A DNA stretch of 64,000 bases from Candidatus Frackibacter sp. WG13 (GCF_900114655.1 NZ_FOTT01000005.1:1-64000), one strand, 5' to 3'. Numbered from the stretch's first letter, positions 18,346 through 27,234 are shown. A program made the numbers and translations. The notes: a model not told the origin generated them from the sequence alone.

Positions 18346-20943
18346 ATGATTAATCCTATTTTCAGATTAATTCAAGATAAATTTAAATTGTATGATTCTC
18401 CCCAAGAGGAGAATCATACAATTATTGTTAATGATGATAAGAGTTATGTTAGATCACGAGTCATGATTGAAACAATAAAAGAACAAGACCGATTTAGTAA
18501 AATTGAAATAGTTATTCAAAATGAAAATTATTTCAATTTATATCAAGATATCAAGGAATTAGGAGCTTTAACGAAGTTAGTAAAGATAGATCCACTCAAA
18601 GCTTTTAAAGAAAAATTCAATTATGAAATTCCTGTGTCTATTTCTGCTCAATTTTTAATTAATAATAATCTTTTAGAGGAAGTAGAGGATTTTAATCATT
18701 ATTACAATGTCGACTATGATTTTAAGACTAATTTATTATTATATCGTTTACAATTAAAAAACATAAGTTTATTATCAAATAAATATAGTTTGCTTAGGTT
18801 TATTAGTGATTATTCAGAGAAAATTAAAATTTTTAAAAATAATCGTAGTCTTTTTGAGATATTTACTAATAAAGTTTTTAATAAAATTGAAGAAAAGGAT
18901 TTAGTACAAGATATTAAAGAAGCAATTATTAATGATGAATTAAATAATTATTTAGAATTTTTATTAGCTGGTCATATTTTCTCTCATTATCAGGAGTATA
19001 ATTTTAATACGTTTTTAAGTGATTTAGATTATGATTACAAAAATTTAAATTTATATTATAGATTAGCACAAGAAAATAAATTAGTAGATTTTTATAAGCG
19101 GTTATATCTTAATAATGAGAGTTTCCTCAAAACAATAAGTAACTATCTTAAGAGCCAACAAGATAAGGTTGACATTTTTGCTGATAAGTTTGAATATAGT
19201 AAGTATCTAGATAATATTTCAGGTTATTTAGATTACGAACTTGATTATTTAATAAAAAACTTATTAAAAGATTTAATTACAAAAGAGGTAGATAAATATT
19301 ATCTTTCCTTATTATCCAAAATAGAAAAAAAATTTGCACCTCTATTTAATTTCGAGAAAGCACTAAAGAATTTTAATATGTTTAAAAAATTATTAAATTT
19401 ATTATATAAACTAAGAAATATTGTGGACTTAGATAATAATTTTACAGATTGGACAACCTTCTATCGAGAAGAATATTTAGATTTAAATAATAATTTAGAG
19501 GAAGAAAAGAATATTTTTAATATAATTGAAAAGCTAGCCGGTAAATATAATTTAAATCTTAGTTCAGTTAAAGTAAAAGTAGAAACTGAATTAAATAAAA
19601 TTAATAGGCAGTATGAGGAATATCTAATTAATAATTATGAGTCTTTGATTAGTAGTGAAGAAAATTTAGGAATCTGTTCTAAGTTAGAAGAAATTAAAAG
19701 AATTATGAATCGAGGTACACCCGTAATTATGATAGTTATTGATGCTATGCGATGGGATATGTGGGATATTATCAGTAGTATTTTTGAGAAATATGGTTTT
19801 GTAATGACTAATAAGCAAGACGAAGTAACTTTATCTTTAATTCCTTCGGTGACTGATATCTCTCGTCGTTCTTTATTCGCAGGGATGAATTATAGTGATT
19901 TACAGCAGAAAAAAGTATCTGGTCAATTTACTCATGGTATTCATAATGAAGTAAAACATTTACAAAGATATTTTGTCCATAATAAAATATCTTTTGCTAA
20001 AGGTGGTAAAAAAGCATTTAAAGAGTTAATAACTGAAAAAGCAGACCTTTATTCATTTATTTTTACTGAAGGAGACGAGATGTTCCATGGCTTTAAAGAT
20101 ATTAATAGTGAATTGATTACTGTTTTATTTGAAAATCAGGTTAAAAATATAGCTGAGACGATCTCTAAATCTGATTATTTAACTCAAGCTAAAATTGTTG
20201 TGACTACTGATCATGGTTCGATTAAAATTGCTCAACATCAGTCCTATAATTTAAACAAAAATTTCAAAGATTATCTTAAAAGTAAAGATTTAATGATTGA
20301 GTCTCATGGTCGTTATTTAAAGGTATATGGTAAGGAATTTATAGAAGAAGAATATCAAGAGGTAAAAAAACATTTACTACAAATGGAAGATGATTATTGG
20401 CATATTATTGACCGAGATACTATGAAAAGCTTTTATCTTCCTAAGACTGATGTAAATGGTGAGAATTATTTTTGGTTAATAAGTAAATATGGTTATTATC
20501 CAGGTGCATGTAGAGGTGATTATACTCACGGTGGTGTGAGTATGAGTGAAACAATAATTCCATTTGCAATTTTAGAAAAGAAGGAAAGTACTTTTAATAT
20601 TCCTGAATTGCAACTAATACACTCTGAATTGGTTGCAGAAAAAGAGTCGCAATTAGAATTACTGTTGGTTAATAATAATAACTATCCATTACGAGATTTA
20701 GTTTTAGAATTTGCTCACTTTGGAATTACTGAGGAGATAGGGTTCATGTCTAGGAATGATTCACTTACATTTCAGATTAATTTACTACCTAATGAAAGTG
20801 GGGAAATTGAAGAGGAAATTAATTTAAATTTTAACTTTGCTGGGAAACACAAGCAATTAAATAAATCTTTATCTTTAACAATAGAAGATAGTAGTAAAAC
20901 TAGAATTAATAAGTCATTAAAAGAATCACGCGAATTATTTTAA
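18346..20943 (+). CDS. pglZ: PglZ-domain alkaline-phosphatase-superfamily protein
   Basis: 865 aa; ATG 18346 follows GGAGAGTGA (the TTG at 18331 is upstream of it). A helical N-terminal half leads to the PglZ domain: a metal-binding strand VIMIVIDAMRWDMWD (Asp ~466), SLIPSVTDISRRSLF, the second metal motif TTDHGS (Asp ~622) and a C-terminal HGGVSMSETIIPFAIL. These are the residues expected of the alkaline phosphatase superfamily, so the site looks intact. PglZ is the most conserved BREX marker; it is thought to act with BrxC and the modification protein. It lies between the second giant ATPase and brxL, the usual type 4 neighbourhood. Confidence 0.92.
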   Translation: MINPIFRLIQDKFKLYDSPQEENHTIIVNDDKSYVRSRVMIETIKEQDRFSKIEIVIQNENYFNLYQDIKELGALTKLVKIDPLKAFKEKFNYEIPVSISAQFLINNNLLEEVEDFNHYYNVDYDFKTNLLLYRLQLKNISLLSNKYSLLRFISDYSEKIKIFKNNRSLFEIFTNKVFNKIEEKDLVQDIKEAIINDELNNYLEFLLAGHIFSHYQEYNFNTFLSDLDYDYKNLNLYYRLAQENKLVDFYKRLYLNNESFLKTISNYLKSQQDKVDIFADKFEYSKYLDNISGYLDYELDYLIKNLLKDLITKEVDKYYLSLLSKIEKKFAPLFNFEKALKNFNMFKKLLNLLYKLRNIVDLDNNFTDWTTFYREEYLDLNNNLEEEKNIFNIIEKLAGKYNLNLSSVKVKVETELNKINRQYEEYLINNYESLISSEENLGICSKLEEIKRIMNRGTPVIMIVIDAMRWDMWDIISSIFEKYGFVMTNKQDEVTLSLIPSVTDISRRSLFAGMNYSDLQQKKVSGQFTHGIHNEVKHLQRYFVHNKISFAKGGKKAFKELITEKADLYSFIFTEGDEMFHGFKDINSELITVLFENQVKNIAETISKSDYLTQAKIVVTTDHGSIKIAQHQSYNLNKNFKDYLKSKDLMIESHGRYLKVYGKEFIEEEYQEVKKHLLQMEDDYWHIIDRDTMKSFYLPKTDVNGENYFWLISKYGYYPGACRGDYTHGGVSMSETIIPFAILEKKESTFNIPELQLIHSELVAEKESQLELLLVNNNNYPLRDLVLEFAHFGITEEIGFMSRNDSLTFQINLLPNESGEIEEEINLNFNFAGKHKQLNKSLSLTIEDSSKTRINKSLKESRELF

Positions 20944-20955
20944 AAGGAGTGAAAA

Positions 20956-22353
20956 GTGAGTATGGAAGAATGGGAAAAAAAATTTAAAGATAACTTCGGT
21001 TCTGCAGTTGTTGATAAAGAAGTTGCATTAAAGAATGAAGTTGATGATTTACCTCGTTATGTTTCAGAATACTTATTAGGTTATTTTTGTCAAGATGGAG
21101 TAACCGAAGAAAACTTGAAAGAAATGCACCAGTATGTTAAAGAATGTCGTGTTGAAGGTAGAGCAAAGGAAAAAGCAAGGCATAAATTACAGACAAATTT
21201 TAGGATGAAAGTGATAGATAAGTTTAAAGTAAAGATTAATTTAACTAAAAAGAATGAACAAGAAAATAATTTAGAAATTCCAAGTATGGGAGTTACAGAT
21301 GCTCAAGTTTATAATAGTATTTTAAAAGATAATGAAAGATTATTAATTGATGGTCTATGGGGGTTAGGTGAAGTAAAGTATAATCCAGAAATAAAAACAA
21401 TAGAATTAACAAAGTTCAAACCATTTCAATTAGCAAATATAAAAATAAATGATTTTGTAGAAGCGAGAAGTGAGTTTAATAGCGAAGAATGGGTTAATGC
21501 TTTAATTAGTACCATAGGATTAAATTATAATGCTTATTCTAAGCGCGAAAAGATGATTTTAATTTCCCGCTTACTACCAATGGTTGAAAATAATCTTTTT
21601 ATGATGGAATTTGGTGCTCCTGGTACTGGTAAGACTTATGCTTTTGAAAATCTTTCCTCTTATTCGCGAGTAATTTCTGGGAGTAAGGTTACAGCTCCAC
21701 AATTATTCTTTAATTTAAAGACTAAGCAGGAAGGATTATTGCTGCAGTATGATGTAGTATTATTTGATGAAATTGATAAAGTGAAAAAGAAAGGGATCGA
21801 TGAAGATGTTATAAATAAGTTATATCAATACCTTGCTTCTGGTAAGTTTGATCGAGGGGGAGTTGAAAAAACAAGTAATTGTGGTGTCGTAATGGTAGGG
21901 AATCTACCTAAAAATAAATTAAATAAAGCCGAAATGTTAGATGAATTATTACATGAGGACTTAAAACATGCTGCATTTTTAGACCGTTTAGCAGGGGTTA
22001 TCCCTGGCTGGGAGTTAAAGAGTATTAAAGATAGTAATGTGAGTTTAACTAAACATTATGGGTTTACCGCAGATTACTTTAGTGAAATTCTTAATCGCTT
22101 ACGCAGAAGTAACTATGATTATATACTTAATCGGATTAAGTTTGAAAATGCTGCCATTAGAGATGAGCAAAATATTAAAAAGATTGTTTCTGGCTTTATT
22201 AAGTTATTGTATCCTAATGGACAACTTACTGATAAACAGTTAAGTAAATTAACTCAATATGCTGTAGAGTATAGACAGTTTGTTGTAGATCAGAATTATA
22301 ATATTAATGGAAAAGAAGACTTCAATAAGACAATTGGGTTTAGAATTAAATAA
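20956..22353 (+). CDS. brxL: BrxL, short AAA+ form
   Basis: 465 aa. GTG 20956 is chosen (AAAGGAGTG just upstream); ATG 20962 is an alternative. The AAA+ core has MEFGAPGTGKTYAF (P-loop at 220-227), VVLFDEIDKVKKKG as Walker B and a sensor stretch CGVVMVGNLP. There is no Lon-like protease domain: the protein ends soon after the AAA+ lid. That is not a truncation, because the short ~470-residue BrxL family lacks it whereas type 1 BrxL is ~680 aa. BrxL hexamers bind DNA and are needed for phage exclusion in type 1. It closes the recognisable BREX core, and the desulfurase follows 17 bp later. Confidence 0.88.
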   Translation: MSMEEWEKKFKDNFGSAVVDKEVALKNEVDDLPRYVSEYLLGYFCQDGVTEENLKEMHQYVKECRVEGRAKEKARHKLQTNFRMKVIDKFKVKINLTKKNEQENNLEIPSMGVTDAQVYNSILKDNERLLIDGLWGLGEVKYNPEIKTIELTKFKPFQLANIKINDFVEARSEFNSEEWVNALISTIGLNYNAYSKREKMILISRLLPMVENNLFMMEFGAPGTGKTYAFENLSSYSRVISGSKVTAPQLFFNLKTKQEGLLLQYDVVLFDEIDKVKKKGIDEDVINKLYQYLASGKFDRGGVEKTSNCGVVMVGNLPKNKLNKAEMLDELLHEDLKHAAFLDRLAGVIPGWELKSIKDSNVSLTKHYGFTADYFSEILNRLRRSNYDYILNRIKFENAAIRDEQNIKKIVSGFIKLLYPNGQLTDKQLSKLTQYAVEYRQFVVDQNYNINGKEDFNKTIGFRIK

Positions 22354-22370
22354 AAATGGGGGATTAGCTT

Positions 22371-23519
22371 ATGATATATTTTGATAATGCAGCTACAACA
22401 TTTAAAAAGCCAGATGCAGTTTATGAGGCAATAATGGAAACATTAAGAAATAAAAGTGGTAATCCTAGTCGAGGAAGTCATAAAGCTGCTTTATCAGCTA
22501 GCAAGGTAGTATTTCAAACAAGAAGAAAACTAGCTAATTTTTTTAATGCTAGAAATAGTAAAGAGATAATTTTTACTAAGAATGCTACTGAAGCTATGAA
22601 TTTAGTTTTTAAAGGCTTATTAGAGTCAGGTGATCATGTAATTATTAGTAGTTTAGAACATAATGCTGTTTATCGTCCTTTGAATCGATTAAGGGAAGAA
22701 GGCATAATTAATCTTACAATAGTTGATACCGAGCAAGGAAGGAAAGAATTTCTGAAGCAAGTTAATAATTCTATTAATTCTCAGACTCGTTTAATGGTAT
22801 TAACTCACGCTTCTAATGTAACAGGTAGTATTTTACCTATAAAGGAATTAGGAAAAATAGCAGTTAATAATAACATTAATTTTTTAGTTGATGCTGCTCA
22901 AACTGCTGGAGTCTTACCTATAGATGTTCAGAAATTAAATATAGACTTTCTTGCTTTTACTGGTCACAAAGGGTTGTATGGTCCTCAAGGCACTGGTGGA
23001 CTTTATATTAATTCTGATGTTCAGTTAACCCCTTTGGTTGAGGGAGGAACTGGAGGAAATTCTAAAGCTAAATTAAACCCTAATATTTTACCGGATAAAT
23101 ACGAAAGTGGTACAGTGAATACTCCTGGAATTGCTGGCTTAGGAGCAGGAATCGATTTTATTAATAAAATATCATTAATTAAAATTAAACAGTATAAAGA
23201 GGAACTATTGGTAAAGTTAATTTCGGGTTTGAATAATATACCCAAGGTAAGAATTATTAATTCAAATATTAGTGTGAATAGAGCTGGTGTAGTTTCTTTT
23301 AAAGTGTCAGGGATTAAATCTGCGACTATTGGTAATTTACTTGATAAAAAATATAATATTGCAGTTAGAACTGGTTTGCATTGTGCGCCTTTGGCTCATA
23401 AAAGCATTGGAACATATGACACGGGAACAGTACGAATTAGTCTCAGTTATTTTAATAATACAAATGAAATAGATAAATTTTTAGAAGCATTAACTGAAAT
23501 TGTAAAAATAAGGGGTTAA
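22371..23519 (+). CDS. Cysteine desulfurase family protein (aminotransferase class V)
   Basis: PLP enzyme that takes sulfur from cysteine to give alanine and a protein persulfide. 382 aa. It starts MIYFDNAATTFKKP. His97 lies in SLEHNAVYRP, the PLP Lys200 in TGHKGLYGPQGTGG and the persulfide Cys338 in RTGLHCAPLAHKS, so all key residues are present. It belongs to the class II-like (EF2568-type) branch that is often paired with the small DUF3343 carrier, as here. It is 17 bp after brxL with GGGGGA as ribosome site and no terminator between. In Dnd systems a desulfurase (DndA or IscS) feeds sulfur to DndC; the same role for BrxP is a reasonable inference. Confidence 0.92.
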   Translation: MIYFDNAATTFKKPDAVYEAIMETLRNKSGNPSRGSHKAALSASKVVFQTRRKLANFFNARNSKEIIFTKNATEAMNLVFKGLLESGDHVIISSLEHNAVYRPLNRLREEGIINLTIVDTEQGRKEFLKQVNNSINSQTRLMVLTHASNVTGSILPIKELGKIAVNNNINFLVDAAQTAGVLPIDVQKLNIDFLAFTGHKGLYGPQGTGGLYINSDVQLTPLVEGGTGGNSKAKLNPNILPDKYESGTVNTPGIAGLGAGIDFINKISLIKIKQYKEELLVKLISGLNNIPKVRIINSNISVNRAGVVSFKVSGIKSATIGNLLDKKYNIAVRTGLHCAPLAHKSIGTYDTGTVRISLSYFNNTNEIDKFLEALTEIVKIRG

Positions 23520-23524
23520 AGAGA

Positions 23525-23740
23525 ATGAATTATAACTTGATTATTTTTCCTACTACACATAATCTTTTTTTAGCAGAAGAATTATTAGAAAAGCATAATT
23601 ATAAATTGGAAATTGTTCCTACACCTGATGACGAAGAAGATTGTTGTAGCTTATCTATTAAGATTAAATGCAATAATATTAATAAAGTGGAAGAGATGTT
23701 ACAAACAGAGATAATTCGATATGTTAAAATAAAAAAATGA
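23525..23740 (+). CDS. DUF3343 putative Se/S carrier-like protein
   Basis: 71 aa. It matches the small putative Se/S carrier family (DUF3343): a beta-alpha-beta start (IIFPTTHNLFLAEELL) and a later Cys-Cys pair (Cys40-Cys41 in EEDCCSLSIK) plus Cys49, suited to holding persulfide or selenide. It is 5 bp after the cysteine desulfurase, the usual partnership. In other Firmicutes this pair is often found with selenium genes, but no selD or yedF is visible here. As last gene of the BREX-like operon it could pass sulfur to BrxP. No clear hairpin terminator follows within 50 bp. Confidence 0.82.
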   Translation: MNYNLIIFPTTHNLFLAEELLEKHNYKLEIVPTPDDEEDCCSLSIKIKCNNINKVEEMLQTEIIRYVKIKK

Positions 23741-23775
23741 TGTTTTCCTTTAAAGACAATTATTTTTTTCTAGAT

Positions 23776-23838
23776 AGTAAACTGTGTAATATACACTTAG
23801 AAATATAGATTATGTATTCTATTTCTATATTTACAAAG
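23776..23838. repeat. Intergenic repeat, copy A
   Basis: AAACTGTGTAA is followed by AAATATAGATTATGTATTCT and CTATATTT, which can fold as a weak hairpin. A related sequence in the same order (AAACTGTGTAA, then AAATATAGATTCTGTAGTCT, then CTATATTT) lies at 26269-26336. The element precedes the MazG-like gene and could double as the terminator of the long operon. Confidence 0.55.
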
Positions 23839-23857
23839 AGATAGGAGGCCAGAATAA

Positions 23858-24175
23858 ATGGGAGAGAAGAGGTATAACAAATTAGTTCGCGATAAGATAA
23901 TTGAAATAATTGAGGCTGATAATAAAGACGCAGGATATAGAATTGTTAGTGGTGAAGAATATAAAGAATACTTAGTTACAAAGTTGCAGGAAGAAGTTAA
24001 TGAGTTTAAAGAGGAACAGAATATAGAAGAGTTAGCTGATATATTAGAAGTAATAGAAGGTTTACTAGATATACTAAGGATTGACTGGGACGAGTTATTC
24101 GAAATTAAGCAAAAGAAGAAAGAAGATAGAGGTGGATTTAAAAAAGGGATTATATTAAAGAAGGTTATTGAATAA
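23858..24175 (+). CDS. MazG-superfamily nucleotide pyrophosphohydrolase
   Basis: 105 aa. It opens MGEKRYNKLVRDKIIEII, the typical start of the phosphoribosyl-ATP pyrophosphohydrolase-like (YNKLVRDKIPEII) group. The metal-binding helices EEVNEFKEE and EELADILEVIEGLLD give the ExxE and ExxD pattern of all-alpha NTP pyrophosphatases. It is expected to hydrolyse a non-canonical or modified NTP to NMP and pyrophosphate as house-cleaning. The ATG at 23858 follows GATAGGAGG. It is a single-domain stand-alone protein, not the histidine-biosynthesis HisE. It belongs to the accessory block after the BREX-like operon. Confidence 0.85.
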   Translation: MGEKRYNKLVRDKIIEIIEADNKDAGYRIVSGEEYKEYLVTKLQEEVNEFKEEQNIEELADILEVIEGLLDILRIDWDELFEIKQKKKEDRGGFKKGIILKKVIE

Positions 24176-24212
24176 TAAAGGGTTACCTAATTAACATGAA
24201 AGGCTGATACCA

Positions 24213-24989
24213 ATGCGCACAGAAATCTTATCGGAACTAAATAAAATGGAAAAAGAGGAAGAAGTCAAGATCTTATATGCCGTCGAATCCGGTAGTAGAG
24301 CTTGGGGCTTTCCATCTAAAGACAGTGATTATGATCTTCGTTTCATATATCTACGTCCAGTAGAGTGGTACCTATCAATTGATAAGAAGCGAGACGTATT
24401 AGAATACCCCATTAATAATAAATTAGATATAAGCGGCTGGGATCTTAAAAAAGCCTTATACTTATTCAAAAAATCTAATCCAGCACTTATAGAGTGGTTA
24501 TTTTCACCGATAGTATATATTGAAAGGTATTCAGCGATTAACAGGTTAAGAGAATTAAATGATAAGTATTTTTCAATAAAGTCAAGTATATATCATTATT
24601 TAAATATGGCTAGAGGGAATTATAAAGCTTATTTACAAGGAGACAAAGTTAAAATAAAGAAGTATTTCTATGTTTTAAGACCTATTTTAGCTTGTAAATG
24701 GTTAGAAGCTAATAAGACGGCAGTGCCGATGAATTTTGAAGAATTATTAGACTCTCAAGTTTTAGATATGCATTTACATAAGGAGATAAAGGAATTATTA
24801 AAGAGAAAGAGAGCTGGCGAAGAGCTTGATATAGAACCGAAGATTGATATTATTAATAATTTTATTGAAGAAGAATTTGCGTATTATGAAGAGTATGCAA
24901 GAGCCGTTGAGGATATAGACTCTGTTAGTTATGAAGAATTAAATAAATTATTCAGAAATACTTTAGATGAAGTGTTTGGAGTGATATAA
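24213..24989 (+). CDS. Nucleotidyltransferase of the YcgL/RlaP (COG3541) type
   Basis: 258 aa. The N-terminal nucleotidyltransferase core reads YAVESGSRAWGFPSKDSDYD (GS...DxD) followed by LRFIYLRP. The rest is a helical domain with HYLNMARGNYKAYL and YFYVLRPILACKWL, both typical of the COG3541 group. Some members sit with RNA ligases and are proposed to take part in RNA repair; no ligase is seen here. The ATG at 24213 follows GAAAGGCTGAT. Active-site residues look complete. The substrate is unknown. It lies in the accessory block, 37 bp after the MazG-like gene. Confidence 0.82.
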   Translation: MRTEILSELNKMEKEEEVKILYAVESGSRAWGFPSKDSDYDLRFIYLRPVEWYLSIDKKRDVLEYPINNKLDISGWDLKKALYLFKKSNPALIEWLFSPIVYIERYSAINRLRELNDKYFSIKSSIYHYLNMARGNYKAYLQGDKVKIKKYFYVLRPILACKWLEANKTAVPMNFEELLDSQVLDMHLHKEIKELLKRKRAGEELDIEPKIDIINNFIEEEFAYYEEYARAVEDIDSVSYEELNKLFRNTLDEVFGVI

Positions 24990-25011
24990 TTAATACCAAG
25001 GAGGAGATTAT

Positions 25012-25389
25012 ATGGGCTTTTTAGATGGTTTAATGGGCAATGCAACGGAGATGGATATGTCAGATTTAGAAGAAGAGTTAAGAGAAATAGTAATTGAAGG
25101 AGAAGAGATCGAAAAAGGTTATAAAGTATTAAGAGATTATTTTGTCTTCACTAATAAGCGTCTTTTACTTATCGACAAACAAGGGATGACCGGAAATAAA
25201 GTAGAATATCATTCAATACCATATAAAAGCATTAGACATTTTAGTGTAGAAACAGCTGGGACTTTCGATGCTGATTCGGAGTTAAAGCTTTGGATTGCAG
25301 GGTCAAATATGCCATTACAAAAACAGTTCGGAAAAAAGGGAGATAATATTTTAGAGGTTCAGAAAACATTAGCTAAATACTTATTATAA
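25012..25389 (+). CDS. Bacterial PH-domain protein
   Basis: 125 aa, matching the bPH_1-type PH-fold family (DUF1696): a short helical lead, then YKVLRDYFVFTNKRLLLIDK, VEYHSIPYKSIRHFSVETAG and a C-terminal helix LEVQKTLAKYLL. There is no signal peptide or membrane segment. Members are common small cytosolic proteins of unclear job, possibly membrane or protein binding. The start ATG 25012 follows AAGGAGGAG, a strong ribosome site. A terminator at 25398-25440 ends the unit. The family call is confident; function is not. Confidence 0.85.
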   Translation: MGFLDGLMGNATEMDMSDLEEELREIVIEGEEIEKGYKVLRDYFVFTNKRLLLIDKQGMTGNKVEYHSIPYKSIRHFSVETAGTFDADSELKLWIAGSNMPLQKQFGKKGDNILEVQKTLAKYLL

Positions 25390-25397
25390 TACTGTTT

Positions 25398-25440
25398 AAA
25401 GCTGCGGATTAATTATTGTCAAAGTTCGTAGCTTTTTATT
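25398..25440 (+). terminator. Rho-independent terminator
   Basis: AAAGCTGCG (25398-25406) pairs with CGTAGCTTT (25427-25435), with one G-U pair, followed by TTATTTTT. It lies 8 bp after the PH-domain gene. Confidence 0.7.
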
Positions 25441-25524
25441 TTTGATATTATAGTTTATAATAACTTAGTCACTTATGACTAAACCTTTATTAATCTATTA
25501 TTTTCAAATTTTTAGCATTTATGA

Positions 25525-25530
25525 TATAAT
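25525..25530 (+). promoter_or_regulatory. Extended -10 promoter before satD-like gene
   Basis: TATGATATAATAAAG contains TATAAT at 25525-25530, about 56 bp before the SatD-like start. A near-identical stretch (TTTATGATATAATAAAGTGA) occurs at 27303-27322 before another gene, suggesting a copied promoter. Confidence 0.55.
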
Positions 25531-25586
25531 AAAGTGAAAAGAAAATAATTACTATTTAAATATAAAACTAAAGTGAGGGATAGTCT

Positions 25587-26228
25587 ATGATAGATGAAAT
25601 AAATTATTGTGCTGTTATAGGCGATATAGTAGAATCAAAAAAAGCAGACGATAGGAATAAACTTAAAGATAAATTTAAGAATGTTATAAAGAAGATTAAC
25701 TCTAAATATAAAGATGTCATTATCGCAGATTTTTTGGTCCAAGAAGGAGATTCAGTTCAGGGGCTTCTTTCTAGTACTTCTATCAGTTATGATTTAGTTC
25801 AAGATTTTAAAGAATATATGAAACCAAGCCAAATTGTCTTCGGAATTGGTATTGGAACTTTATCTACTGCCCTTTTTGCTAATCCTATTACCTCAGAATT
25901 AGATGGAGAAGCTTATCATCGGGCAAAGAAGATGTTAAAAAGAGCTAAGAATAGAAAGCCTGGTATTTGTTACTCATTTGCAGATGAAGCAAGTAATTTA
26001 ATTAATACTTTAGTCTACTTTATTGAATCTAATCAATCATTTCGAACAACTCACCAAAAAAAGATAGTAAAGCTATATAAAGAACTTGAAACTCAAGAAA
26101 AAGTTGCTAAAAAATTAGATATATCTCAAGCAACAGTTAGTGCAAATTTAAAGAAAGCTTTATATCCTCAAATAAAAGAAGCAGAAAATAATATAAAGAA
26201 ATATTTAAAAGTCCTAGATGATAATTAG
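25587..26228 (+). CDS. SatD family protein
   Basis: 213 aa. The N-terminal ~130 residues match the SatD family (CAVIGDIVESKKADDRNKL, VQEGDSVQGLL, VFGIGIGTLST). The C-terminal part contains a sigma-like HTH, YKELETQEKVAKKLDISQ followed by ATVSANLKKAL, suggesting DNA binding. SatD proteins are linked by name to secretion/acid tolerance in streptococci but their activity is not known. A DUF3307 membrane gene follows 160 bp later, a pairing common to this family. Start ATG 25587 follows GTGAGGGA. Confidence 0.82.
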   Translation: MIDEINYCAVIGDIVESKKADDRNKLKDKFKNVIKKINSKYKDVIIADFLVQEGDSVQGLLSSTSISYDLVQDFKEYMKPSQIVFGIGIGTLSTALFANPITSELDGEAYHRAKKMLKRAKNRKPGICYSFADEASNLINTLVYFIESNQSFRTTHQKKIVKLYKELETQEKVAKKLDISQATVSANLKKALYPQIKEAENNIKKYLKVLDDN

Positions 26229-26268
26229 AAATCCGAATTTTGTATCTTAGTCTCTATATAAACTGTGT

Positions 26269-26336
26269 AAACTATATCTGTAAATATAGATTCTGTAGTC
26301 TATAATAACAAATATAGATTCTGTAGTCTATATTTT
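26269..26336. repeat. Intergenic repeat, copy B, with 23-bp direct repeat
   Basis: A 23-bp sequence beginning AAATATAGATTCTGTAGTCT occurs twice, at 26282-26304 and 26310-26332, a 28-bp period. Each copy can form a short AATATAGA/TCTATATT hairpin. Together with the preceding AAACTGTGTAA this matches the arrangement at 23776-23838. It lies between satD-like and DUF3307 genes. Confidence 0.65.
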
Positions 26337-26388
26337 AAATCATAGACTAATTGCTAATAACATCCTTTATTATAAATGAGGTGGTCAA

Positions 26389-27234
26389 GTGCATAATGCT
26401 AAAATTATTTTATCTTTAATTATATTATCTCATTTCATATCTGACTTCGTACTTCAAAGTAATGAATTGGCTAAAAATAAAATGATAAATCATCATTCTT
26501 TAATAAAACATGGTATAGTGGTTTTCATAACATCCTTAGGGTTAACATTTCATTTTTTCTCACATCAATTACTTATAATAATATCTGCAATCACAATCCT
26601 CCATATAACTATAGATTTGATTAAAATAAAATTAGAAAAGAGATATTCAAATTTTGTTCTTTTCTTTATTATAGATCAAATATTTCATTTAATGGTTATA
26701 ATAAGTTTTTATCCTAAAGTCAAATACATCCAAGTAAATTTTTTAGGGAATTATGTTAATCGATTAATTCTTGAGTCTTTTCCTGTTTTTAAAAGCTTAT
26801 CATTAACTAAAGAAGATTGGGCTATTTTAATCTTAATTATTTCTGCTTATATTTTTGTTTGGACAGCTGGAGCTATACTAGTTAAAAGGGTATTAGATAA
26901 ATTTAATTTTAGTGGAAATGACAATGAAAAAACAATTGGTCTTATATCAACTAAAATAGAGTCAAACAGGAATAATATAGGTGAATTAATAGGACAACTA
27001 GAGAGGATAGTGATCCTGACTTTAATATTATGTAAAAGCCTAGGTGCAATTTCTTTAGTATTTGCTGCCAAGTCAATTGCTAGATTTAACAACTTTAATA
27101 AGCAAGATTTAGCTGATTATTATATAGTTGGTACTTTTGCTAGTTTGTTGGTCAGTCTGTTTATTGGACTAGTTCTAACTATGATTATTTCTATATATTA
27201 TAGTGGTAATTTTATATTATATGAAGTTTTATAA
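26389..27234 (+). CDS. DUF3307 integral membrane protein
   Basis: 281 aa. GTG 26389 is used (GAGGTGG upstream). It opens with an N-terminal helix IILSLIILSHFISDFVLQSN containing the DUF3307 hallmark HFISDFVLQ. There are about seven hydrophobic segments, including FVLFFIIDQIFHLMVIISFY and LVSLFIGLVLTMIISIYYSG, so it is an integral cytoplasmic membrane protein. Histidines in HFISDF, HHSLIKHG and DQIFHLM are typical and may bind metal. The family is of unknown function and often sits next to SatD, as here; the SatD-like protein may be its cytosolic partner or regulator. Confidence 0.82.
   Translation: MHNAKIILSLIILSHFISDFVLQSNELAKNKMINHHSLIKHGIVVFITSLGLTFHFFSHQLLIIISAITILHITIDLIKIKLEKRYSNFVLFFIIDQIFHLMVIISFYPKVKYIQVNFLGNYVNRLILESFPVFKSLSLTKEDWAILILIISAYIFVWTAGAILVKRVLDKFNFSGNDNEKTIGLISTKIESNRNNIGELIGQLERIVILTLILCKSLGAISLVFAAKSIARFNNFNKQDLADYYIVGTFASLLVSLFIGLVLTMIISIYYSGNFILYEVL

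Noticed and set aside
20956-22353. BrxL looked truncated because it lacks the Lon-like protease domain
   Set aside because: A short BrxL family of about 470 residues without that domain exists, and the stop is followed by a proper ribosome site for the next gene with no Lon-like remnant in any frame.
26282-26332. Possible start of a CRISPR array (23-bp direct repeats)
   Set aside because: Only two copies, a 5-bp gap between them, hairpin-type AT-rich sequence and no cas genes.
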